In this document: one piece after another, positions 42,765 to 51,066 of the stretch
Layout: the number at the start of each line of letters is the position of its first letter
How positions within the stretch are numbered: the first letter of the stretch is position 1
Source: Halorussus litoreus
GTDB taxonomy: Archaea > Halobacteriota > Halobacteria > Halobacteriales > Haladaptataceae
Reading direction: 5' to 3'
Length of the DNA stretch: 64,000 nucleotides
Assembly: GCF_003382685.1 (NCBI RefSeq)
Contig: NZ_KZ859506.1
Span: forward strand, 1-64,000
The notes under the pieces: generated by a model
Seen by the model: only the letters and a program-made list of their open reading frames with translations
What the model was told of the DNA's origin: nothing
Databases searched by the model: none
Program-made: the position numbers and the translations under genes

Positions 42765-43343
42765 CTACCGACCGCCAGTCCCCGCGTTCCCGCCGACCTC
42801 GCTCCCGCCGGACTCGCCGTCCGAGTCTCCGTCGCTCCCAGTGTTCCCCCCGCTTCCCGTGTTTCCACCGTCGCTCACCGTCTCTTCATTGTCGCTCTCG
42901 GTCTCCTCACCGTTGCCGCTATTTCCGTCGCGCCCGTCGCTGGTGGACTCTCCGCCAGTGCTCGCCTCGGTAGTCACCGTTCCCTCGCTCGTGGTCGCCG
43001 TTCCCCCGCTCGTGGTGGTGTTTTGGCCGGTCGCCCCAGTTGGAGTGGCCGTCGTCGCCGTCGCTTCGACCGTCACCGACGAACCGGAACCGGATGGGGA
43101 CTCGACCATCCCACTGGTCCCGCCGCTCGCCGTCTCCCCGGCTCCCTCCGTCGTCGGTGCCGTCGGTGGCGTCGTCGCGGCTGTTCCGCCGGCCGTCGTC
43201 GCGCCTGATTCGCCGGTCGTCGTTCCGGCTTCCGGAATCGAGGTCGGGGAGTCCAGCGGTACTATCGCGGCGTATCCGCCGCCGACAAGGGCCAGCACCG
43301 CCGCGACGGCGAACAGTCGCGTGCGACGCGAGTCCGCGTTCAT
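42765..43343 (-). CDS. low-complexity secreted or anchored protein
   Basis: 192 residues. An N-terminal helix (RRTRLFAVAAVLALVGGGYAA reduced: about residues 6-26) acts as a signal or anchor. The remainder is almost wholly Thr, Ser, Gly, Ala, Glu and Asp, with strings such as TTTGESGATTAGGTAATT and a Gly/Ser/Asn-rich end. It has no folded domain I can see and is a probable surface stalk or glycosylation substrate. It precedes a second low-complexity exported protein on the same strand. Confidence 0.6.
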   Translation of the reverse strand: MNADSRRTRLFAVAAVLALVGGGYAAIVPLDSPTSIPEAGTTTGESGATTAGGTAATTPPTAPTTEGAGETASGGTSGMVESPSGSGSSVTVEATATTATPTGATGQNTTTSGGTATTSEGTVTTEASTGGESTSDGRDGNSGNGEETESDNEETVSDGGNTGSGGNTGSDGDSDGESGGSEVGGNAGTGGR

Positions 43344-43385
43344 GAGCCACCACGCGTGGAGTTACTCACGGTTCGTCACCGAGTG

Positions 43386-44282
43386 CTACGCGCCGTCGTT
43401 GCCGTTGCCGTTATTTCCGCCGTTGCCGTTTCCGTTGTTGCCGTTATTCCCGCCGTTGCCGTTCCCGTTGTTGCCGTTTCCACCGTTCCCGTTCCCATTC
43501 CCCTTGCCGTTCCCGGTGCCATCGTTGTCGTTTCCGTCGTCTCCGCCTCCGTCTCCGTTTCCGTCGTCCCCGCCTCCGTCTCCGTTCCCGTCGTTCCCAC
43601 CATCACTTCCACCGTCGTCACCGTTTCCACCATCGCCGCCGTCGCCGTTCGATCCGCCGCCGGTGCTGCCGCCGGTTCCGGCTTCGCCGTCGATGCCGCT
43701 CCCGTCACCGTCGCCGAACTCGACCTCGTCGTCGCTCACGACGACGCTGAACTGCGCCTCGGCAGCGTCCGTGTACGGCGAGGATCCGTCGCCGTTCCGG
43801 AGTTCGGCCGTGACCCGGACCCGAATCGGACCGGTCTTCTCGGTCTCGTTTTGCGGGGGCTCGAAGTCGCCGGGGGTCCACGCGCCGTCGAGCAGGCTGC
43901 ACTGGTTGTCGAACTGGTAGGCGTCACTGCCGGCGGTCCCGCCGGAGACGCTACCGTCGTCCTCGCTCCCGAGCGTTTCGTAGTCGCCGCCGGGCGTCTC
44001 GGCCTCGACGGTGAACGTGATCCCCGTCGGCGGCGAGTTCAGGCCGTCCCACGAGTAGGTGAGGTCCGGCCGGAGCCAGATATCGGTCACGCTGCCGTCG
44101 TCCGATGAGAGCTCGACGTCCTCGGCCGTGAACGAGTTGTCGTTCACCGTCGCGCGACCGGACTGACTGAACGCGCCGAGCCCGAGCGCGGACGCCCCGC
44201 CGACGCCGGCGAGGCCGCCAAACAGTTTGAGTGCAGTACGTCGCGTCGTCCCCTGATTCGTGCTTTCGTCGGTCCCGGTCAT
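43386..44282 (-). CDS. Tat-exported protein with Gly/Asn-rich tail
   Basis: 298 residues from the ATG at 44282 (MTGTDESTNQG). TTRRTALKLFGGLAGVGGAS is a Tat signal with R14-R15. A beta-rich domain (about 50-185) follows: DIWLRPDLTYSWDGLNSP, FTVEAETPGG and RVRVTAELRNGDGSSPYTDA, possibly a surface or fibre module. The last 110 residues are only Gly, Asn and Asp (GNGNGGNNG repeats). Upstream, the 394-base gap to the reductase shows a possible A/T-rich promoter near 44460-44480. Confidence 0.75.
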   Translation of the reverse strand: MTGTDESTNQGTTRRTALKLFGGLAGVGGASALGLGAFSQSGRATVNDNSFTAEDVELSSDDGSVTDIWLRPDLTYSWDGLNSPPTGITFTVEAETPGGDYETLGSEDDGSVSGGTAGSDAYQFDNQCSLLDGAWTPGDFEPPQNETEKTGPIRVRVTAELRNGDGSSPYTDAAEAQFSVVVSDDEVEFGDGDGSGIDGEAGTGGSTGGGSNGDGGDGGNGDDGGSDGGNDGNGDGGGDDGNGDGGGDDGNDNDGTGNGKGNGNGNGGNGNNGNGNGGNNGNNGNGNGGNNGNGNDGA

Positions 44283-44676
44283 GGGTGGAGTCAGTTTCGT
44301 TGCACTGCGCGTCACCGCCGCCGTCGGGCGCGCTGCTCGTGGCCACCGCTCTCGGCGTCGGGATGTGTGTTGCTCCCGAGGAACGCCCCGAGAGTCGCCC
44401 GCGACTGGAGTGGCGTCCCGTGGTGACTGTCGTTACGCAGTGTGTATCGGCATCTGTCGATTCCTCTCAGTATTGTTATGCAGTTGCTGCCGACGAGACT
44501 AGGGAACGCGTGAAACACCGCATATGGCTCCTAACCGGCCGCCGTGCGGCCACTGACCAGTCACCGTGGAACCACTGAAAACGTATCACGGGATCCCTGA
44601 ACGAGTTCAAACGCTCCCTGAAACCCGCCGAATGGCCGGGGAAGCGGAAAAATCCGGAGAAACTGACTGCTCGCGC
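44283..44676. other. intergenic region
   Basis: 394 bases between two minus-strand genes. It holds the upstream region of the Tat-exported protein (an A/T-rich patch near 44462-44478 may be its promoter) and a small GGCCGCCGTGCGGCC hairpin near 44537-44551. No gene is seen. Confidence 0.35.
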
Positions 44677-46047
44677 TCAGTACTTCGGGTCCGCGCCGGT
44701 CGTCGCGTAGATGTCGTCCATGATGGCGTCGCGCTGGTTCTGCCACGCCGCGAGGTCGCGTGGCGAGGACGGGTACTTCTCGTAGTGGTCGATGAGGTCG
44801 TCGGCCAGCGACTTCGTCTTGTACAGGTCGTAGATGAGGTCCCAGTGGCCAAAGGACTTGATCGCGGTCTGGATCTTGAGCCACCAGCCGACGTTGGCCG
44901 AGCCGGAGTACAGCGCCTCAGCGAGCTTGGTGGCGGGCAGCGCGCCGAGCATACCCATCAGATCGTCGACGTCCACGGCGGTCGAGAACACGTTGTACAC
45001 GTCGAGTCCGGCGTAGCGCGCGCCGAAGTGGTCCATCACGCGCTCGTTGTACTCCCAGAGGTTCGCCTCGCTCACCGCACCGTCCTCCATGGCGTCGATG
45101 GCCGATTCGGCCGCGTACTTGCCCGCGTACGCCGCCCCGGCGATGCCGCCGCCGGTGGTCGGGTTGACGTGGCCCGCGGCGTCGCCAACCGCGACGAACC
45201 CGGGCGCGACCGCCGAGTCGTACGGCCGCCGCGTGGGGAGGGCCGCGCCGAGTTTGTCCTTGACCGTCGCACCGTCGAACTCCGGCCGGTTGCGCAGGTC
45301 GCTCTTGAGGTCCTCGACCAACTGCATCGGCTCCTCGTTCATCTGGAACCCCAGTCCGGCGTTGATCTCGGTGTCGGTCCGCGGGAAGTACCAGAGGTAG
45401 CCCGCCGCGCGCGAGGTGGGCTTGAACACGAGTGCGTCGTCCCAGGCCACCGGCTCGTCGACCTCCACGATCTCGCGGTACGCCGAGCAGAACTGCGAGT
45501 AGGTGACGTTCGTGTCGAAGGTGGCATCCGCGAGGTCGGCCTTGTCCTGCAGGATCGACAGCGACCCCGCGGCGTCGACGACCACCTCGGCGTCGTAGCG
45601 CTGGACGCTGCCGTTTCGCTTGCCCCGGACACCCGTCACGTGGCCGTCCTCGCGCTGGGTCACGTCCTTGACCACCGTGTCGTAGTGGAACTGCGCCCCG
45701 GCCTCGTTCGCGCCCTCGATGACGCGCCGACCGTACTCCCAGCGGTCGATGACCGCAAGTTCGCCCGGGACCGGAATTTCGAGGACGGTGTCCTCTTGGG
45801 GGATCTCGAACCGGCCGTGGTCGACGTCGGTGTTGGTGAACGACGACTCCAACTGGGACTTCGGGATCGCCTCCGGGAAGGCGTTCGCGCCCTTGAGGGC
45901 GTCACCGCAGGCGATGTGGCCCGCTTCTTCCTCGTTCTTGCGCTCGACGACGACGACATCGTAGCCCGCGTTGGCGGCGGTCGCGGCGGCGTAACATCCG
46001 GCGGTCCCCGCCCCGACGACGACGATGTCGCACTCGTGGGTAGCCAT
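44677..46047 (-). CDS. geranylgeranyl reductase family flavoprotein
   Basis: 456 residues. The FAD Rossmann motif DIVVVGAGTAGCYAAATAA is at 7-25, GHIACGDALKGANAF matches the substrate-site region, and ALPTRRPYDSAVAPGFVAVGDAAGHVNPTTGGGI is the conserved second FAD block. Such enzymes saturate the isoprenoid chains of archaeal lipids (or geranylgeranyl precursors). Its promoter core ATAAAGAGT is identical to that of the divergent ferredoxin gene, so the two may be expressed together and electron supply is a reasonable link. Confidence 0.88.
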   Translation of the reverse strand: MATHECDIVVVGAGTAGCYAAATAANAGYDVVVVERKNEEEAGHIACGDALKGANAFPEAIPKSQLESSFTNTDVDHGRFEIPQEDTVLEIPVPGELAVIDRWEYGRRVIEGANEAGAQFHYDTVVKDVTQREDGHVTGVRGKRNGSVQRYDAEVVVDAAGSLSILQDKADLADATFDTNVTYSQFCSAYREIVEVDEPVAWDDALVFKPTSRAAGYLWYFPRTDTEINAGLGFQMNEEPMQLVEDLKSDLRNRPEFDGATVKDKLGAALPTRRPYDSAVAPGFVAVGDAAGHVNPTTGGGIAGAAYAGKYAAESAIDAMEDGAVSEANLWEYNERVMDHFGARYAGLDVYNVFSTAVDVDDLMGMLGALPATKLAEALYSGSANVGWWLKIQTAIKSFGHWDLIYDLYKTKSLADDLIDHYEKYPSSPRDLAAWQNQRDAIMDDIYATTGADPKY

Positions 46048-46077
46048 ATGCTTGCGCTACGTGGCGGAGGGGGCAAA

Positions 46078-46086
46078 ACTCTTTAT
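46078..46086 (-). promoter_or_regulatory. TATA element for the reductase
   Basis: Minus strand ATAAAGAGT (46086-46078) is about 35 bases before the ATG at 46047. It is a perfect inverted copy of the element at 46131-46139. Confidence 0.55.
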
Positions 46087-46130
46087 ACGCGAATCCGCGT
46101 TCTGTCGTTTCAACGCCGACAGCCCGGGCG

Positions 46131-46139
46131 ATAAAGAGT
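46131..46139 (+). promoter_or_regulatory. TATA element for the ferredoxin
   Basis: ATAAAGAGT is about 33 bases before the ATG at 46168 and is the mirror image of 46078-46086. The two divergent transcripts therefore share the same core sequence. Confidence 0.55.
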
Positions 46140-46167
46140 TTAGTGACGGCGATTCGTATGTCGGCCT

Positions 46168-46503
46168 ATGACCGAGTACACCGTCGAGTTCGTCGGCACG
46201 GGCGAGAGCGTGACGGTCTCCGACAAGGAGACTATCCTGAGCCGGTGCATCGAGGAGGGCGTCGCCCAGGAGTACTCCTGCCGGGTCGGGATGTGTCTGG
46301 CCTGCTCGGCCAAGATCGTCGAGGGCGAGGTGACCCAGCCTGCCGCGCGCGGACTCACCGACGAGGAGGCCGAGAGCTACGCGTTGACCTGCATGGCCCG
46401 GCCGCAGAGCGACCTCGTGCTCGACCGCGGGAAGTACCCGCCGAGCATCGAAGACGCAGGGACGCTGGAGGGCGACAGCGAAGCCGCGGCGGCCGACGAC
46501 TGA
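46168..46503 (+). CDS. plant-type 2Fe-2S ferredoxin
   Basis: 111 residues. The cluster cysteines are C38, C43, C46 and C75 (CRVGMCLAC plus LTCMARP), the C-x4-C-x2-C-x28-C spacing of plant-type ferredoxins. It has an acidic C-terminal extension as usual in haloarchaea. It transfers single electrons to cytosolic enzymes; likely partners here are KorAB and the divergent reductase (inference from context only). Confidence 0.92.
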   Translation: MTEYTVEFVGTGESVTVSDKETILSRCIEEGVAQEYSCRVGMCLACSAKIVEGEVTQPAARGLTDEEAESYALTCMARPQSDLVLDRGKYPPSIEDAGTLEGDSEAAAADD

Positions 46504-46602
46504 GCGGTCCGAATTCTTCGAGAGTGTCGGTCGCTATCCGAACGTGTCGACTGGGAAGATTCCGCCAGCGTTGAGACCCCTGCCCTCGATTCAGAAGTTT
46601 CC

Positions 46603-47415
46603 TCAGTCCCGATTCTCCTCGAACCACGCCGCGCCGTAGTCCACGATCTCTCGCTGGGAGACCAACTTTGCGTCCGCCATGCCGACCGTCCTGCGCGTGA
46701 CCGCTTCGGGATGGTCGTCCTCGAAGTCCCGTCCCACGTCGGCGAAGTCGTCGGCGTCGTATTCGAGCTGCTCGAACTCGATCAGCTCCGTCTCGCCGTC
46801 GTCGCCGACGACCGGCGCGATCTGGGTCGAGACGCCCTGCTCGCGGTCGGCGCGGTGCTCCGCGAGGTGGAGCGAGGTGTCGGTGTCGTGGTCGGTCCCG
46901 AGCATCAGGATGGTGGCGTCGCGGTCGTAGAGCCGGGCCAGCGGGGACCCCTCACCCATTCCGTGGTCGTACGTCTGAGCTGCGACGACTTCCTCGGCGT
47001 TCGCGCCCCACGCCCCGAACGAGTACGACGGGTGGCGACTCCGCAGCACGTCGGGGTAGTTCCGGAAGCACTCCGGAATCGCACCCACGCCTCGGGTCGG
47101 CGTCACCTCGGCGCGGTAGGGCGGGCGCTCGGTCCGGATCGTCTCCTCCCAGTCGTCGGGCACCGGCGGGTTCTCCCACCGGGCGGGGTCGGTGTACTGG
47201 GGCGAGTGAGTGGGCAGTACGAGGGTCCCCTCGGTCGTGAGAACGTCCATCAGCGCGTCCACCACCGCTGGCGGCCCGCCGGCGACCCAGCCGAGCGACG
47301 ACAGCGAGGAGTGGACGAGCAGCGTGTCGCCCGACTCGACACCGAGGCCGCGGAGGTCCTCGGCGATCAGCTCGGGCGTCATCGGCTCGTCGCTGCGCTC
47401 GATGCGTTCTTCCAT
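46603..47415 (-). CDS. AAC(3)-family N-acetyltransferase
   Basis: 270 residues from the ATG at 47415 (MEERIERSDEPMTPELI). Motifs LLVHSSLSSLGWVAGG, TLVLPTHSPQYTD, SYSFGAWGANAEEVVA and HLAEHRADR match the aminoglycoside 3-N-acetyltransferase fold. Distant members in archaea may act on other amines; drug resistance is not implied. An ATG at 47442 is possible but adds an unmatched leader. It is a single gene. Confidence 0.85.
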   Translation of the reverse strand: MEERIERSDEPMTPELIAEDLRGLGVESGDTLLVHSSLSSLGWVAGGPPAVVDALMDVLTTEGTLVLPTHSPQYTDPARWENPPVPDDWEETIRTERPPYRAEVTPTRGVGAIPECFRNYPDVLRSRHPSYSFGAWGANAEEVVAAQTYDHGMGEGSPLARLYDRDATILMLGTDHDTDTSLHLAEHRADREQGVSTQIAPVVGDDGETELIEFEQLEYDADDFADVGRDFEDDHPEAVTRRTVGMADAKLVSQREIVDYGAAWFEENRD

Positions 47416-47544
47416 GGGAGGCTGTGGGCCGGTAAGCGCCAAAACCCTTGTTACCGTGAGAGTAGTGATACCACGCTTCGCGGCTCCCGAAACGAGGCGA
47501 CTGCCGACGCCGGGCGGAGTCGCCCGGCGTCGGCAGTCGCCTCC

Positions 47545-48135
47545 TCAGGGCGGTCGCTCCATCGAGAACCGGTCGTCGGTCGGCGCGTAGAGGCTCCCCG
47601 AGAGCCGTCCAACCGCGTCGAGTTTCTTGACGTCCAACTTTCCGTCGGTCACCACCGAGTCGTCGACGCGGACCCACTCGACCTCGCCGAGCACCATCGA
47701 CGACCCGCCCACGTCCACCATCTCGTAGAGTGAACACTCGAACGCGACCGGTGACTCCGCGACCTGCGGGGGCGCGACCGTTCGCGAGTCGGCCCGCGAG
47801 ACCCCCGCGCGGTCGAACTCGCTCTCGCCCGCGGGGAGGGTCGCCGCGGTCTCGTTCATCGCCTCGGCGACCGACTCGGTGACCACGTTGACCACGAACT
47901 CCTCGGTCTCGCGGACGTTCCGGGGCGTGTCCTTCAGCCCTTCGGGCGAATCGGCATCGTCCACCGGCGCGAACATCACGACCGGCGGATCGACCGCGAC
48001 GACGTTGAAGAAGCTGTACGGCGCGAGGTTGTCCACGCCGTCCGGACTCCTCGTGCTGACCCACGCGATGGGTCTGGGGACGACCGCGCCCGCGAGAGTG
48101 CGGTACATCGACACCTCCTCGGGGTCGAGTTCCAT
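47545..48135 (-). CDS. flavin reductase family protein
   Basis: 196 residues. LAGAVVPRPIAWVSTRSPDGVDNLAPYSFF is the FMN-binding start of the flavin reductase-like domain; NVRETEEFVVNVV, VVMFAPV and FECSLYEMVDVGGSSMVLGEVEWVRV follow. These enzymes carry or reduce flavin for monooxygenases or act as FMN-dependent oxidoreductases. The substrate is not predictable. The upstream gap of 137 bases shows imperfect repeats only. Confidence 0.87.
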   Translation of the reverse strand: MELDPEEVSMYRTLAGAVVPRPIAWVSTRSPDGVDNLAPYSFFNVVAVDPPVVMFAPVDDADSPEGLKDTPRNVRETEEFVVNVVTESVAEAMNETAATLPAGESEFDRAGVSRADSRTVAPPQVAESPVAFECSLYEMVDVGGSSMVLGEVEWVRVDDSVVTDGKLDVKKLDAVGRLSGSLYAPTDDRFSMERPP

Positions 48136-48272
48136 ATCGGCGGGAGGGGCCGGGCCGGCGAAACGATTGCGATTCGACCGAGCGCCGAGTGACGAACACT
48201 CCGGCTCGTTCCGCCGGTCCGTCCTCGGTCACGACCGCGCGGCGTCAGTCCTCGGCCGCGACCGCGCAGTCG

Positions 48273-49487
48273 TCAGTCGTCGCCTGCCACGGCACAGTTG
48301 TTCGGCCCCAGCTCCATCTCGAACGCCGTCTCGTCGTCGACCGACTCGCGCCCGAGATTCACCGGGACGATTCGCTCGACGTTGGCAGGCCGAGGCGGGA
48401 GCGAGTCGACGATCCGGCCGACGAACGACGACCGGTCGTCCGGTATCCGGAGGCGCTCGCGGACCGTCCCCAGCCTCGCGACGAAGGTGTCGTTCTCGTC
48501 GGGATTCGGCACGGCGTCGGGCGTGCGGTGGCCGGGCGCGACCAGCGTCTCGTCCGAGAGCGCGAGCAACCGGTCGGTCAGCGTGTCGTAGAGCGTCTCT
48601 GCGAGATCGCGTGCGCCCTCCTCGCCGCGTTCGAGGTCGGGCCGGCCGAAACTCTCCGCGAACAGCGCGTCGCCGGAGAACAGCATATCGCCGAGCCGGA
48701 ACGCGGTCGACTCGGTGGTGTGGCCCGGCGCGTGGAGGGCGGTCAGGGTCGCGTCGCCGACTCGGATCTCCTCGCCGTCGTCGAGCAGTCGGGCGTCGAA
48801 CGCGAGCCCGCGCTCGTCGGCTCCGGCGGGCAGGATGGCCTCAGCGTCGGTTTCGTCGGCAAGTCGGCGCACGCCAGAGAGGTGGTCGGCGTGAACGTGC
48901 GTGTCGACCGCGTAGCGGAGCGTCGCGCCGCGCTCGGCGGCGTCTTCTACGTAGCGGTCGGCAAAGGCTCGTAGCGGGTCGATTACGGCGGCTTCCTCGC
49001 CGGAGACGAGCAGGTACGCGAGACAGCCGCTCGCGGGCCGGTCGTACTGGATCACGGTGGCGTCGGGCGGAAGCGCGGCGGTCGGAAGCTCGCGCGCGAC
49101 GTACACCCGCGCCCAGCCGCGCATCCCGCTCGCGAGGTTCCGGGCCTCGACGCCCTCCTCGCGCAGGAGGTCGGCCACGGTCGCGCTGGCTTCCCCGCGC
49201 GGGCAGACCGCGATAATCGGCTCGGGGAGGTCGAGGTCGTTTGCGAGGTCGGCCACCTCGCCGCGGGCCTTCGCGGCCACGAACTCGGCGTACGGTTGCT
49301 GGACGGTCTCGACGGTCTCGCCGTCGATGTGCCACGCCTCGAACTCGTCGCGGTTGCGCACGTCGAGCAGGCTCACGGGCTCGCCACGGCGGATTTTTTC
49401 GTGGAGATCTTCGGGCGTCACCGCTTCTGCGTCGGGATTCTGCTCGGCGTCGTCACCGTCCTGTTCTCCGATGTCGTCGTCGGTCAT
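48273..49487 (-). CDS. rhodanese plus MBL-fold protein (persulfide dioxygenase-like)
   Basis: 404 residues. An N-terminal rhodanese domain (about 22-125) has active cysteine C95 in CPRGEAS. The MBL domain follows: THVHADH at 196-202, ALHAPGHTTES and LFSGDALFAESFGRPDL are the ETHE1-type pattern, with Fe rather than Zn preferred in that group. The C-terminus ends LGPNNCAVAGDD. Fusions of these two domains usually oxidise glutathione or bacillithiol persulfide, so sulfide detoxification is likely (inference). The order rhodanese-MBL is reversed relative to many bacterial fusions. Confidence 0.88.
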   Translation of the reverse strand: MTDDDIGEQDGDDAEQNPDAEAVTPEDLHEKIRRGEPVSLLDVRNRDEFEAWHIDGETVETVQQPYAEFVAAKARGEVADLANDLDLPEPIIAVCPRGEASATVADLLREEGVEARNLASGMRGWARVYVARELPTAALPPDATVIQYDRPASGCLAYLLVSGEEAAVIDPLRAFADRYVEDAAERGATLRYAVDTHVHADHLSGVRRLADETDAEAILPAGADERGLAFDARLLDDGEEIRVGDATLTALHAPGHTTESTAFRLGDMLFSGDALFAESFGRPDLERGEEGARDLAETLYDTLTDRLLALSDETLVAPGHRTPDAVPNPDENDTFVARLGTVRERLRIPDDRSSFVGRIVDSLPPRPANVERIVPVNLGRESVDDETAFEMELGPNNCAVAGDD

Positions 49488-49564
49488 AGCTGATTGTTGG
49501 TTTGCAATCGAGAAAACGCTGTGGCAGACGTGTTGAAACTGAACGCCGAAGTGAACAGGTCATC

Positions 49565-49687
49565 GAAAGCCCTCGACGGGCTCGCGGTCGCTCAGTGACA
49601 TATCCTCGGCTCACTTCGTTCGCCTCGGATAGCGGTCACTGAGGCGACCACGCGGTGCGCGGGCCCGCCTCGCCCTTTCAGTCCGCC
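49565..49687 (+). repeat. structured interspersed element, copy D
   Basis: 123 bp. Ends GAAAGCCCTCG and CCCTTTCAGTCCGCC. The stem CTCAGTGAC pairs perfectly with GTCACTGAG, where copies A and C have CTCAGCG / CGCTGAG: a T-A pair replaces C-G, so pairing is conserved while sequence changes. The terminal hairpin (ATCCTCGGC...GCCTCGGAT) is again different in sequence. It lies between two minus-strand genes. Confidence 0.85.
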
Positions 49688-49725
49688 AGGGGCGTCGTCT
49701 GACTCACCGGCCGAAATCGGTCGTT

Positions 49726-50127
49726 TTACTCGCTCTCGTGGGGCAGCGACAGCACAACCGCGGTCCCGGACAGCACGAACTCCTCGTCTGTCTCGGCGAC
49801 GGTCTTCACACGGAGGCGGTCGTCACCGAGGTCCTCCTCCACCGTCACGGTCGCGGTGACGGTCTCGCCCGGTCGCACCGGGCTCTCGAAGTCGAGGTCC
49901 TGCGAGAGGTAGACGATGTCGCCCGGCAGGTTCGCGAGCGCGGCGCTCACGACCCCCGCCGTGAGCATCCCGTGGGCGACCCGGCCGCCGAACATCGTCT
50001 CGGCGGCGTACTCGGCGTCGCGGTGGATGGGGTTGTCGTCGCCCACCAGTCCGGCGTACTCGTCGATGGTCTCCTCCGTGACCGTGAGAGTGGCTTCCGC
50101 GGTGTCGTCGACGGCTGCAACTGGCAT
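49726..50127 (-). CDS. MaoC-family (R)-hydratase-like protein
   Basis: 133 residues from the ATG at 50127 (MPVAAVDDTAEAT). The hot-dog fold pattern YAGLVGDDNPIHRDAEYA carries the hydratase catalytic Asp and His (DDNPIH), and MFGGRVAHGMLTAGVVSAAL is the second signature. Such enzymes hydrate enoyl-CoA thioesters. It is divergent from the alpha/beta hydrolase and acyl-CoA ligase genes, a group that together suggests acyl-CoA metabolism. Confidence 0.9.
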   Translation of the reverse strand: MPVAAVDDTAEATLTVTEETIDEYAGLVGDDNPIHRDAEYAAETMFGGRVAHGMLTAGVVSAALANLPGDIVYLSQDLDFESPVRPGETVTATVTVEEDLGDDRLRVKTVAETDEEFVLSGTAVVLSLPHESE

Positions 50128-50182
50128 ACCTGAATTCGAATCGCTCGCGGAATCAATCCGGGGGTTAACATGTGAAACGGGG

Positions 50183-50190
50183 TTTTGAAG
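50183..50190 (+). promoter_or_regulatory. TATA-like element for the hydrolase-ligase pair
   Basis: TTTTGAAG is centred about 29 bases before the ATG at 50215. Confidence 0.4.
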
Positions 50191-50214
50191 GCACGCAGGT
50201 TCGTGGATTGGGGT

Positions 50215-51066
50215 ATGCCTTATGCGGACAACGACGGCGTCTCGCTCTACTACGAGGTCGACGGTGGGCCGGAAGACGCGGACGCGCCGAGCCGCGGTGG
50301 TGGCCCCGATGGTGAGGACCCCGAAACCGTCGCGCTCGTCGAGGGCCTCGGCTACGGCCGGTGGATGTGGAACTGGCAGCGCGATCGACTCGTTGACGAG
50401 GGCTACCGGGTCGTGGTCTGGGACAACCGCGGTGCGGGCGATTCGGACGCTCCGGAGGGCCCGTACTCCGTCGCCGAGATGGCGAGCGACCTCGACGCGG
50501 TGCTCGCGGACGTGGGGGTCGACCGCGCTCACGTGGTCGGCGCGAGCATGGGCGGGATGATCGCCCAGCAGTACGCGCTCGACTACGACCGCGCAGCGTC
50601 GCTCGGTCTGCTCTGCACCAGCCACGGCGGCGACGAGGCGTACGACCTACCGCCAGAGACGCAGGCCCGGATGTTCGACGTGCCCGAGGACGCCGACGAG
50701 CGCGAGGCCATCCGGTACAAGATGCAGCCCGCGATGACCGAGGCGTTCTGGAACGCGAACGACGACCTCGTCTCGGACATCGTGGACTGGCGACTCGACA
50801 GCGACGCGAGCGACGCAGCTCGCGAGGCCCAGGCCGCGGGCGTGATGGCGTTCGATTCGAGCGATCGCCTCGACGAGATCGACGTGCCGGTGCTGGTCGC
50901 CCACGGCACCGCCGACGAGGTGCTGCCGGTCGAGAACGCCGACCTGCTCCACGGGAAGCTCCCGAACAGCCAACTCGCAATCTTCGAGGGCGGCCCGCAC
51001 CTCTTCTTCGTCGAGCGGGCCGACGAGCTAAACGACCGGCTCCTGGCGTTCCTCGACCATGTTTAG
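50215..51066 (+). CDS. alpha/beta hydrolase
   Basis: 283 residues from the ATG at 50215 (MPYADNDGVSLYYEV); an upstream TTG adds ten weak residues. The nucleophile elbow GASMGG places serine at S111, with VVVWDNRGAGDSDAP the oxyanion region and the C-terminal histidine in FEGGPHLFFVERADE; the acid is probably in HGTADEVLPVE. It is an esterase or thioesterase-like hydrolase. It overlaps the acyl-CoA ligase start by 8 bases, so the two are co-translated. Confidence 0.87.
   Translation: MPYADNDGVSLYYEVDGGPEDADAPSRGGGPDGEDPETVALVEGLGYGRWMWNWQRDRLVDEGYRVVVWDNRGAGDSDAPEGPYSVAEMASDLDAVLADVGVDRAHVVGASMGGMIAQQYALDYDRAASLGLLCTSHGGDEAYDLPPETQARMFDVPEDADEREAIRYKMQPAMTEAFWNANDDLVSDIVDWRLDSDASDAAREAQAAGVMAFDSSDRLDEIDVPVLVAHGTADEVLPVENADLLHGKLPNSQLAIFEGGPHLFFVERADELNDRLLAFLDHV

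Noticed and set aside
46603-47415. Antibiotic resistance gene
   Set aside because: The AAC(3) fold is recognisable, but archaeal members are distant and no resistance context (integron, plasmid gene) is present, so I name only the fold.
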